This document shows positions 1 through 9,804 of a stretch of 64,000 bases of DNA, one piece after another (the first letter of the stretch is position 1; each line of letters begins with the position of its first letter). The stretch is taken from positions 186,001 to 250,000 of the forward strand of contig JAJSPD010000034.1 of NCBI GenBank assembly GCA_021307315.1, in the 5' to 3' direction. The translations under genes were made by a program, and so were the position numbers. The notes below the pieces were generated by a model, which saw only the letters and a program-made list of their open reading frames with translations, was not told where the DNA came from and did no database searches. Origin of the DNA: Bisporella sp. PMI_857 (lineage: Eukaryota; Ascomycota; Leotiomycetes; Helotiales; Helotiaceae).

Positions 1-217
1 TGAATGGATTATAAATTTTGGCCACATGAAAGTGGATCACTAAGAACAAATTTCCCGATTAAGATATCGAAGATCACGTGAGTATGAGCCTTGTGTGAAG
101 TCACTGGTCTATACATATTTGTGTATATATATGTGCAAGTTCAAGCCTTCGAAAAGACCCATACAATCAACTGCTCAAGATATCTTTTGACTACCAAAGC
201 ACAGGACTTTTTTTCTT

Positions 218-1449
218 TTGGGCAAAATGACAACCCATTCAGCCGTCGTTACAGCTTCGGTAAGAGGACCGCTTGAGATCCTGCAAGTTCCAACTCCAGA
301 TCCCGGTGAAGGAGAAGTCCAGGTCCGAGTCGAATGGACAGCATCTACTCCCCTAGATCTACATCAGAATGATGGTGGCTTGCTTGTGAATCATCCACAA
401 ATACTCGGTGACGGTGTTGCTGGTATTGTTGTCAGGACTGGACCAGGGGTCAAAAACCTCACAGTTGGCGACAAGGTAAATGATAGTGCCGTTCGATAGA
501 AATTTGAGTCTGAGAGTTTACAATAGGTTTTCGGCTTTACGTGGAGGACTCAAAAGGAGAAGGCTCATCAAGAATTCTGCACGGCGCCAGAATATCTTCT
601 AGGAAAAGTAGGTGTTTCATGATGCGTGAATCACGGCATTGATGCTGACAATGTAACATATCCCTGACGGATTCAGGCCAGAGGAAGCGGTGACGTTAGG
701 GAACAACTTCGTGACGGTTTTTCACACCGTTACAGTCGACCTAGAGCTCCCTCTCCCGTGGCCGGTGCCTTCCGCGCCGCCTAAACATGCCAATGATGCG
801 ATTCTCATCTGGGGCGGCTCGTCCTCTGTTGGCCAATTCGCGCTCCAGATATTAAGACATTGGGGGTACACGAATCTGCTGGCCACCGCTTCGCCTCAGC
901 ACCATGAGCTCTTGAAATCCTATGGTGCTACCCATGTTTTTGACTACAAGAATTCCAACGTCGTGTTGGATATCTTGAATGTATCACCGCAGATCCCTTT
1001 CATCATTGACTGCATTGGTTCAAAATCAAACAGCTTGGCTCCTCTGGCAAAAATCGCTTGGAAAGGAGCGAGGGTTGCGGTGCTTTTGCCGGTTATTGCC
1101 GTTGATGCCAGCGAAACAACGGCGCCGGTGTACGAGATGGACGTAAAGGCATCAGCAGACTGGGCTGAAGGAGTTGACGCGAGGGGCGTGAGAACACATT
1201 TTTATCTCCAGGTATGTTTTTTGTAATTCTAGTGCAAGACCAAAGTACTGATATCCGCAGAACGAGTTCTTCAAAAATCATCTACAACCAAAGATTATGC
1301 CAGAGCTTCTGCGCTCTGGAGCAGTGAAACCGAATAGGTATCGCATTATCGAAGGGAAGACCCTACTCGAAAGGGCTCAAGCAGCTATGGATGCGTTAAG
1401 GAGAAAAGAGGCCAGCGGCGAGCGACTCGTGTGGCGGGTTTCAGAATAA
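218..1449 (+). CDS. Zinc-type (MDR) alcohol dehydrogenase / enoyl-reductase-like protein
   Basis: Likely a cytosolic NAD(P)H-dependent medium-chain oxidoreductase of the quinone/trans-enoyl reductase type; the substrate is unknown. Exons are 218-475, 527-607, about 684 (or 660)-1211 and 1261-1449. The N-terminal GroES-like barrel covers exon 1 (ILGDGVAGIV, VGDKV). Exon 3 carries the Rossmann nucleotide-binding segment WGGSSSVGQFALQ followed by HHELLKSYGATHVFDY, typical of the family. No zinc-ligand pattern is evident, so it is probably a zinc-independent member. Exon 4 ends in YRIIEGKTLLERAQ, the usual fungal C-terminus. Oddity: the residues that should open exon 3 (IPDGFRPEEAVTLGNNF) are encoded from base 660, but the bases before it are 'acat', not an AG. 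A downstream in-phase AG at 682-683 could rescue splicing with loss of about eight residues. The family call is firm; whether the allele is functional is uncertain. Confidence 0.8.
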
Positions 1450-2182
1450 GAAATCGTATCCTCAAATATAGTTTTTTTTTAAAAAAAAATAACATACAGG
1501 AAAGCGTTAAACTGGGAGGTTAGGTAATGACGTATTCTTCATAATCCAAAGGTGCAAGGCTTGACTACACCCCCTATACAATTTGGCCCAGCTCGCTTAA
1601 GCCCAGAACGAAGTCCGCCAAGGAGCAACCCCTGAATCTCACACCGAATACGCAAGACTGTTTATAAACGGTTGGCAAATTCGAGCAATAGGCATCCGCG
1701 CTATGTTTTGCCTCCCAACACAGTTTGCACGGAAGGATTAGATCCCCGTTTGGCAATTGGTAGCGTATCCTTTCCGTTTCGCTGGGTAATGCCAGCATTG
1801 CGTTGCAAGCTTCCTTTTTGGGCCCAAGTCGCTGGGCAGCATGCAACACATATGCCGGGAGATATAGGCGCGTTTGCAGCCGCAACATATAACGCCCGTC
1901 GAATATATTCTCCATTTCTGACCTTCGTTCGCTCGAACCTGCTGAGGCTGTTACTTTTGCATGTGCTCGCGCGCTTCCTTTTTGTTCCTTCCTCGATAAG
2001 TCGTCGAATTTATACACGTGACGATATATACTCACCAAGCTCTATGAACTACTAGAGCTCACGATATTTATCACTCTAGTACTTCTTGCCACCCGGCCCA
2101 GTTTATGAAGCCTTCATACTTTAAACTGCACGCACCCAAACCTTAAACAATCTTATCCATACACCAAGATATACAAGTCACC
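1450..2182. other. Intergenic, no convincing gene
   Basis: Contains a homopolymer patch (T then A run near 1472-1489) just after the oxidoreductase stop. There is a 154-codon open frame on the minus strand (1574-2038) with no recognisable domain, overlapped by a 127-codon frame on the other strand. I see no splice-supported gene. The last 120 bases are presumably the promoter of the secreted-protein gene. Confidence 0.5.
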
Positions 2183-3220
2183 ATGAGACAATCACTCACC
2201 TCCCTGCTTCTCTGCATCACACCCCTCGCCATATCCGTAAGAACCACCGAAATAAGTATCAAATTACATCACCATGTCTAACCACGCCTTCCAGGTCTTG
2301 GCATCCCCAGCACAATTCTCAGCAGCAGGGGGTTTTGGCACATACAACGATATATCCAAGCTCACCTTCGAGACCATGAAATACATCGGTCCCACGACCC
2401 CGGGCGGCCCCGACGTAGAGCTTTACGGTACCGCCGAAGCATGTCCCCCACGTCCCGATCCCGCCTTGTTTAGCCTTCGGTATTGACTAGATTGCAGGAG
2501 GTTTACCACCAAATCCTGGCCATCAATCCCGACTTCCGCATCGAAGACTTTCCGCCGCCGGAGCATAGACCCCTGGGCAAGCGGTACCGGGTATGTATTT
2601 TCGTTTCCCCGGTGGCGGTTGGAACACTGGAGGAGATGGCTGATGAGGAGATAGTTGGAACCTCGCTGCAACATTTATTCTCTCGCGAACTATGGCCGCA
2701 TCGGCGACGGGATATACTACCTTAAGCGTCTCCCGGGTGCGTGCTCTGTTGGAGCGGGATGGGGAACCTGTGAGTGATTCTCTCCGGTTAACGAACCCCA
2801 CGGCTTGATAGCGAAAATGCTGAACCTGCCGTCCCAACAGGCACCCGTCTAAGTTGCTCCTACAGCTCCGGAAGTAAGTGATGCGAAATTCTTGATCCCT
2901 GGTGCACGGCTCGCTTTAGCGAACTGCCTCGCCTGAAAATTACTTCCAAGCAATTGCTAACCAGCTGCTTATAGTCTATCTCTGCAACGACGTACGTTCC
3001 ATTTCAAGTTCTTCGCCCTTCACACCTCAGCTAACACACATAGAACACCTTCCCAATAGCACCAACATGCAGCTACATGGCTCTCTATGCCGAAGATATC
3101 TTGCGTGGTTGCCCGCAAGACATTTCAACTGGCACTGGCCGAATCAGAGGGCAGGAATTCGATACCGATAACTATAACATTATCGTGAGCGCCCCTTCGT
3201 ACTTTGGGCAAAGTTGTTAG
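2183..3220 (+). CDS. Small cysteine-rich secreted protein (effector-like), seven exons
   Basis: Predicted secreted protein of about 210 residues; function unknown. Exons are 2183-2236, 2295-2438 (or -2414), 2498-2590, 2655-2769, 2841-2873, 2975-2991 and 3044-3220, and all joins keep frame. Exon 1 encodes a signal peptide (MRQSLTSLLLCITPLAIS) with a hydrophobic core. The C-terminal half holds eight cysteines (in RCNIY, GACSV, GTC, SCSY, LCND, TCSYM, GCPQ and a terminal SC), enough for four disulfides, with the strings NYGRIGDGIYYLKRLPGAC and GQEFDTDNYNIIV. I recall a similar layout in small secreted proteins of plant-associated fungi. The exon-2 donor is unusual: a GC donor at 2439 gives the more coherent join (ELYGTAE to EVYHQ), while a GT donor at 2415 is also in phase. 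An effector role is inference. Confidence 0.75.
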
Positions 3221-3627
3221 ATGGTATGCTAGGCGTATGAGAGGCTGCGTTGCGTTTTCTTTGCCAAGGGAATCGGGTTGGATGATAGCCGAACTTTGCA
3301 GAGGATTTGCAAATTCTGCGGTAGTTATGGAATATATCACGTATGCGTGTTTGGAGCCAGCACGATTCCATGAGTACGAAATTATTAGGGACTGCCACTT
3401 AAGCTCTAAAGGCTAAAGTGAGCTCAATGGTCCTCAGTGAGTGATGTCTTGGTCAGACCCACAATTATCCATTTATACAAGTCACATCTAGGCTCAACCC
3501 AAGCGACATATCTCATCACCTCGTACCGCATTTTTATATATACAAATAAGGATTAATTTTAACCCATCATTCCCCCTCCTCCTAGCATCTCTCTTATTAT
3601 CACCCGGTTAGACACAGCCATCCATAT
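3221..3627. other. Convergent intergenic spacer
   Basis: Lies between the 3' ends of the secreted-protein gene (plus) and the transporter gene (minus). No open frame with supporting features; AT-rich near 3535-3600, as expected for 3' UTRs. Confidence 0.5.
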
Positions 3628-5523
3628 CTAGAAAACGGTGCCTTTGACTTGCTTGAAGTCCTTGACTCTGATATCCCTCCATACTGCAACAGACACAATA
3701 GCAAGGGAAAGAATCGCAGTGGAAGCAACAATCATCCATTTCTGAGCTTCACCATAAGCATTGTTGATGGCGATCCGGGCCGGTGACCCCGCTGGATATG
3801 ACATTTGAACGGTGATGTCTCCGTAGATTGTAGTGAGGTTACCCTGCTCCTCAGCTGGGAGGTACTCAGCAAGCTTTTCTGGGAAGACACCAGTCCAGAT
3901 GGCAGTCGCGATAGAAGAACCAATACCGCCTCCAATGTTTGCAAACATGCCCTCGATAGCCAGGACCACGGCGATATATTGGTGGCTGGTCGCCGCCATG
4001 GCGGCCATTTGCTCGCAGATAACAAGGGTTCCACCTGAGAAGGCAATGAAGATCTGGCACATGATGATATAGCCAATGGGGGAGTCTGGCTGTCTGAACT
4101 TGATCATGAGACCAACTCCGAGGATCGTCAATGGAACGCCAAAATAAAGAGCGAGGCCCTTGAAGCGCCCCGTCCATCGGATGAAGATACCAACTAGCAG
4201 AGAGAAAAAGCATGAGCCGATGGAATAGATATTTCCGATATAGGTTGTCTGTGTGATGTTGAGTCCGTTGACGACCTGCAGGAAAGAAAAGAAGAAGCCA
4301 TTCCAGATATAGAACTGAACAAACAACACTGCAGACAGAATGCAGGCACCGATGACAGTGCGGTCTAAGAGGAGATGGAATGGGATAAAAGTGACCGGCG
4401 CAAAGTATTTCTCGTAGAGAGCAAACGCGATGCAGAGAAGGAAGCCGAAGACTATCATGCAGATGATCATGGGAGATTTCCAGCCCTCAGCCTGATAAGA
4501 CCAAATGTTGAAAGGTAGCAAGAACAAGGATAGACCAGCGCAGAGGATTACAATACCTGCGAGATCGAAGTCAATGATGTAGTGCTTGATGGATTGCCAA
4601 GTAGTACGGCCGCTGTTCCGGACTGGCATCAAACCCGCTTTCTTAGCCTTCACGTAGTTCAAATAGAACAGACAGAATAGAGGAATGGTGACGATGAGTG
4701 TCACTATCGCGAAAACGCCAAAGCCCCATCGAAACCCAGCTCCATTGATGAATCTGGTCGCAGTTGGTCCTCCCATCCAGACGGTTATAATGTAGGGCGA
4801 GGAAACGAAGGCAAATGCGAATGCTCGGTTCTTCAGCTGAGACGTATCCGCAACGAAAACGCTGAGAACGAAACCCATGCCATTGTATCTGCGCAATCGT
4901 CAGTTTCTGCTCGTAGTAGCGAAGAGCATTGAATACTACATACCCAATCCAGTAAAATACTTGTGCGGCAGCATAGGTTTTCACATTGTTACAACCCGCC
5001 ATCATGACTAAGCCTAATAGCATGAACCCAACCATTACTGCAAAACCTTGAGGACGGCCCCAGATATCGATAATCTTTGCGAGAGGGACCTTGGTGAGAC
5101 CTCCCACAATGGCGGACACAACTCCAGTGGTAGCAGTCAATGAGTGCAATCGAAATTCGCTCGTCACATACACAGTGAAGGCGCCTGTGGTTGACTGCTG
5201 CCACGCATCAACAAAATAGATGAACCAGATACTACAATGATATTAGCTTGTTAAATTACGTATAAGGGAACCTAAAATATGACCTACAGAACATATGCAA
5301 TGTACAAGTCCCGTTTACTCCATTGAATGGTGATAGCTTCGGCGCCTTGGACACCATGTTGGAAGTCGAGTTCGACTTTGCGATCACTAGATGTGTCGGA
5401 ATGAGAGTCATTGACAACTGCGCCAGCTTCCTTGTTGGCTTCCTTGTCAGCGGAAACATCGTTGTCGGCTACGACGGGGTGCTGAAGGGAAGTAGCCTCG
5501 GCGGCTGCAAAGTTTCGATTCAT
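3628..5523 (-). CDS. MFS siderophore-iron transporter (Sit1/MirB type)
   Basis: Proton-coupled importer of ferric siderophores at the plasma membrane, 594 residues in three exons: 5523-5288, 5231-4944 and 4888-3628. Both introns are GT-AG and phase-matched (the second join reads IGYNGMGF). A hydrophilic acidic cytosolic N-terminus of about 70 residues precedes the first membrane helix (YIAYVLIWFIYFVDAWQQST). About 14 hydrophobic segments follow. Loop motifs are typical of the siderophore subfamily: KIIDIWGRPQGFAVMVGF, FVADTSQLKNRAFAFAF and GPTATRF near the middle, and ATAIWTGVFPEKLAEYLP near the C-terminus. Three ATCWGATAA sites lie upstream (6112, 6195, 6798), pointing to repression by an SREA-type GATA factor when iron is plentiful. 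The specific siderophore cannot be read from sequence. Confidence 0.93.
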
Positions 5524-6111
5524 ATTGACTGTAGCAAGTGCGCACGCACTGGCGTTGTCGATAGTTGAGAGGCTGTAAACTGGAAGGTGCGGTTGTCCTT
5601 GGAGGTGACAGAGAGTAGCACAGGCTGGGATAAAACGACGGGGACTCTCTCAGCCTTTTATTATAGATGGTGGTCACCAGCCAGAGTATGCCCGAGATTG
5701 GGTAACAGCGAAGATCTATCGAATGCGCCTCATGCTGTGCGAAAGTCCCCCACGCCTCTTGACAACGGGGTTTCTCTGGCCCATCGCGGAAGTCCGTGAA
5801 TCACAGGGTAGTATGGAGTTGCAGAAGTGGAGGCTTGGGAATTTGCTGGGATGGAAACAATGGAGGGTGGGATTCCGACTAGGAGGAGCTCTACTGTACT
5901 TGGAAGAAGTCAATTGACTTGGCATACAGTGCTATGGTACAGTAACCGCGAAGGAATATGTGACAGGATGGGTAAAGATGGACCATGTGGTGGAGATGCT
6001 TTTTCATGTTTGTCTGATGTTTTTTCATCATAGAGGGAAAGTGGAGCGAGAGCCAAGCACACGCCAAGTACCAGCCAAGCGAATGAGAAGGACAGACCAG
6101 GAAACTCTTTT

Positions 6112-6120
6112 TTATCAGAT
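6112..6120 (-). promoter_or_regulatory. SREA-type iron GATA site, copy 1
   Basis: Reads ATCTGATAA on the minus strand, in the same orientation as the transporter gene, 589 bp upstream of its start codon. It is an exact match to the extended ATCWGATAA motif bound by fungal iron-responsive GATA repressors (SreA/Sre1/Urbs1). Confidence 0.7.
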
Positions 6121-6194
6121 CCAACTGGTGCCCCGCATCCCAACCTTTCGATCCCCGTGATTGGCGAATTGTGGGAACTCCAAGTCCCTGGGAA

Positions 6195-6203
6195 TTATCT
6201 GAT
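6195..6203 (-). promoter_or_regulatory. SREA-type iron GATA site, copy 2
   Basis: Reads ATCAGATAA on the minus strand, 672 bp upstream of the transporter start and 83 bp from copy 1. Clustering of two exact sites is the arrangement expected for an iron-repressed promoter. Confidence 0.7.
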
Positions 6204-6797
6204 CGTGCTAACGGCAGATGCCGTTGATTCAAAAAAGCCTCCCCTGGTGATGGAAAAAGAGGCTTTCAGGATTTCACACGCTGGTCAACCAAACCACAAC
6301 AAAGATCGATAAGTGGCTCCAAAAACGGTTGTTTAGCTCGTCTCTGGCTTGTCTATTACGTGCTTCTATCAGTTTGCCAATGCTGTTATGCTGCTGAGCA
6401 TCCACCGGCCAATATCGAATGAAAATTTCTGTGATCCAGTGATAGGCAAGCGTCAAGCGTGAAAGCTATCATACGGCGGGAGCACATGAGATCCTTTCTT
6501 TGTGAACGTTTCCTGAAGAATCGTGAAGAATTGTGCTGGCTCTGAGGATTCCTCCATATGCTATAATACCCACTACTCCTTGTCGTGTGTGCATATCCGT
6601 GTGCGTAGAGTATCAGTACTGTATCTGGGAACGTACATTAAGCCTGATCGCCATAACGAAGTGGATATTGCATTCAGCTAAGAATAAGCAATTCTGCAAG
6701 CTGCGGACTCAAGTCGGGAGTCGCAAGCCACGAACAGTGCGGGAAAAGGCTAGAGGGAGAATGGATCATAGCTTGCGAGGTGGGACCACAGCAGCGG

Positions 6798-6806
6798 ATC
6801 TGATAA
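6798..6806 (+). promoter_or_regulatory. SREA-type iron GATA site, copy 3
   Basis: Reads ATCTGATAA on the plus strand, about 1.27 kb upstream of the transporter start. It is an exact motif but distant, so a regulatory role is less certain than for the two proximal copies. Confidence 0.45.
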
Positions 6807-8524
6807 AGTATGGACCCGTCGTTGGATTCCAGGATCGGGAGCTACCTGCTATAAGTAGCTTGCTCTCAAACAGTAGCCACTACGAGGAAAGATACCTGAG
6901 CAATACATGTTTTTAATGAAGAGGTGGCAAAAAAAGCTTGAGGCAATTATTGTTAGAGCAGCTAATGTGCACTTGCGCAGTGGAAATATTTTCCTTAAGG
7001 AAGTTAAACTCCTTGCGGTGTGGAAGAGATAGGTGAACCAAACAGACAAGGCTCAAGTTCAGTACTTGCTGTATACGTGCCGGGAATCGGATCATCAGAA
7101 ATGTAGCTCTAGGGTCATCTAGTCGTCTCTAGGTTTTGCCCCGTTCAGGTTTAGATGCAGGCGATCATGCATGCCAATATTTCGACTCTTCATTGGTTCA
7201 TGGTCCTGGTTCTAGTCAAGCTGTGGAACACTGTCAAAAACGCCCTTTTCCCATTTCTGTTCGAGGCCATCCTACCTCCAACTGTAGTGCGAACGAGTAG
7301 ATTCAAACTGAATGCTGATCACCCTCTCCAATTCTTGTCTCTAGTTTTTTCAATTCTGCCCCGAGCGTTTAGTGGCGCACATTCTGACTCTAGGCTTCTA
7401 AGTCCGCACTAATTCTCCATATGGTGATATATTGCTCGGGGGTGCCGTCCAAACGCAAGGATCGTCCGCTCGATAGCATAAGTGGCTAAAACTATGCAAG
7501 TCCGTGCTACCTAGCAATCTAGAGGTGTGACTTCTCAAAGTCCTAACTTGCAATATAAATGGAGAAGGCTAAGATCTTAATTGAACCTCATCCCAAAATC
7601 CTTATCTTGAGGAGCGCAGGATTACTAAAGTGCCATGAATATTGAGACGATAGAGGCATGCTGTATAATATCATCCTGAAGGGCATCTTCGAGAAGCCTC
7701 TCCTTAAACTAAAGCTTCTTTTGTAGATACATTGATAATGAGTTGTCCTGGTAAGTGGACATGTCACGAGTCTCAAGCTCCAGCCAATTCTTGAGAGTTG
7801 CATTGGTATATGTAGAGGCCATGGTCTTCATGACCCATACGGTACAGATAAACAGACCGACCAAGTGGCCCGCACCTCGAATCAGAGCCATCATGTGTCT
7901 AGACCAGCCGCATTGTAGAATTCTATCTGCGCACTTAGTTTACTCCTGGGAGCTGGACCTCATCGTATCAAACCAAGATGCCAGCAAACATCTCCTAAAT
8001 TCGGAGACTAAAAGCTGCATTGTATCCATGAAGCGCACGGTCGGAGCTATTTTTCTCTATAGATATCTCTCGAGGCTCGCATAGCATGTTATATCACAAT
8101 ACGGCAGCACTTGCTGAATATAGATAGTATAAATACCGCTTTGCGGTTGTATACAAGACGAAAATAAAAGCGAGGAAAGTCATCTAGTACCAAGTATTAA
8201 CTAGAAGCTAGCAACACCTTGCTGGCTTATGTTTAGTTTAGACTTCAACATTACCAATACGTAGCCACTGGTAGGTTTGCGGAACAAAAGAGAGAGCAAT
8301 AAGGCGTAGGAATGGGTCGCACCTGTCCACTGGGACTATACGATGCCGAAGATTAGAATATGTACATCCCACAGGCATGATAATAAGTCTATAGCTTCGC
8401 AATATACAATACCGCCTTCTAGCCGTACACCATTGACTTTCTCCCCCTATCAGTATTATCGTATACCATTTTCCCTATATCACACCACGAGCGTTCTCCG
8501 TCCAGGTCTCTTCCATCTCGGGTA

Positions 8525-9197
8525 TCATACCTGGCCAGCGCTCTCCTTCGCGACGCGCGCCTCCATCTGCCTCCGCGCCTTCAAAATCATCTCGTCTCGC
8601 CTCTTCTGCAGCAAAGCTTGTCTTTCCGCCTTATTCTGGCTCCAAGCCTGCTTCTTCTTCTTCGCCGCCGCCTCATCCTCATCCTCCTCGTCCTCTCCGT
8701 ACTCAAGCTTGTTCTTCAGGTTATACCTCGTGATTAGGTCCGGCGTCGCGGCTTTCGGCTGGCCCGTGGTCTCTGCAGGCGTCGCAGAGGACGTGGGCGC
8801 TGGCAGAGGCGGCTGGAAGCTCTGCGGTGGCTATAATCACAAAAAACGTCAGCACGCCCGTCATCCGACTACGACAAAACCCTTATCCGAAGAGGGAGGG
8901 CAAGAAAGAGCAAACACTCACTACCTCAAGGCCCCTGCCGCTCAATATCCGCTCTGTCGTCGCAGGAAGGTTACCCCCGTTCCTCTGCAGATCCCACATG
9001 ATGCTTCTCCGGTCCGCCTGAGGAAACATCTGCATGATGCGCTCGACATCCGCCTCTCTAGCCCTGGCATTATTGGCGTTCCGTGTTTCCGGCGTGCTGC
9101 TGCTGGGCGTATAAAAGAAGTATCGGTAGGCGAGGCCGCCGATTATGAGCACGAGGACAAGCTGTGGCAGGTTGATTGTTTGGTCGCTGGTGGACAT
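8525..9197 (-). CDS. CUE1: Cue1-like ER membrane protein with CUE domain
   Basis: 192 residues in two exons, 9197-8925 and 8830-8525. Family role: an ER-membrane anchor and activator of the ubiquitin-conjugating enzyme Ubc7 in ER-associated degradation. A single N-terminal transmembrane helix lies at about residues 11-28 (LPQLVLVLIIGGLAYRYFF). A CUE domain follows (about residues 49-86), with the MFP motif in VERIMQMFPQADRRSIMWDL and the leucine in GGNLPATTERIL. After a Pro/Thr linker comes a basic, acidic-patched helix (DEDEAAAKKKQAWSQNKAER) ending in SAGQV, as in fungal homologues where the C-terminal region binds Ubc7. The layout and length match the family. Confidence 0.88.
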
Positions 9198-9804
9198 CTT
9201 TGTGTGTAGTGCAGGATGTGGAGGTTTTTAGTTGCCTTCGCACGGAACGGAGGGAGATAAGCAGCAAACCCTCTCAATTAAGCTAGATTAAAATGGGGCG
9301 ATGAAGGGAATATCAGCAAAATAATTATCGCTTCAGCGAGTGTTGAATGCTGAGCTACAAATTAATTTTATGCCCTACGGATTAGGAATGACGATGTTGC
9401 GCATGGGTCAGAGTTAGCCTTCCTTCGGCAGCCGTTGGTGAATTTATCAATAGTGGATGGTTTCCTGGGAACTTCTTTAAGAGACCAACGCGCTGAGGAG
9501 TCGTCCATTGAATATAATTGTAGAATAGTCACATCATAAATTATACTTGGTTCAGAAGGATGCGCCACACTGTTTCATTCGTTTTACGAGCAATCAAGTC
9601 CTTGATAGCCCATACCGAGGCTGATAGAACCTCAACCCAAGGCTGATATCCCTTGAGCCTCCATAATATACTCCTCATTGCAAGGCAATACCAGCGTCGC
9701 TATACATACATTCGTGTTTTCTCATCTTATTTCCCGCCAGGCTCATGATTCGAATTTCTTCCTTCAATGCCAGTCCAAACAAAAGCATAAACCGAAGAAT
9801 CCAC
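9198..9804. other. Intergenic spacer
   Basis: Between the 5' end of the CUE gene and the 3' end of NOT2, both on the minus strand. It holds the CUE-gene promoter and the NOT2 3' UTR. No gene seen. Confidence 0.5.

Larger units (their letters stand above)
5524..8524. other. 3-kb intergenic region with the transporter promoter
   Basis: The proximal 1.3 kb carries the three iron-GATA sites. The rest (about 6.9-8.5 kb) has only short overlapping open frames on both strands, with no domain or consistent splice signals. One minus-strand frame at 7709-7894 has a hydrophobic start but cannot be extended. It may hold degenerate relics; I see no gene. Confidence 0.5.

Noticed and set aside
1574..2038. 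154-codon open frame on the minus strand
   Set aside because: No domain, no splice or start support, and overlapped by a similarly long frame on the opposite strand, as expected from chance in GC-balanced DNA.
3628..5523. Siderophore biosynthesis cluster around the transporter
   Set aside because: No NRPS, acyltransferase or hydroxylase gene is present nearby; the adjacent genes are unrelated.
8343..9209. 288-codon plus-strand open frame
   Set aside because: It is the antisense shadow of the Cue1-like gene, whose minus-strand frame has a CUE domain and a matching intron.
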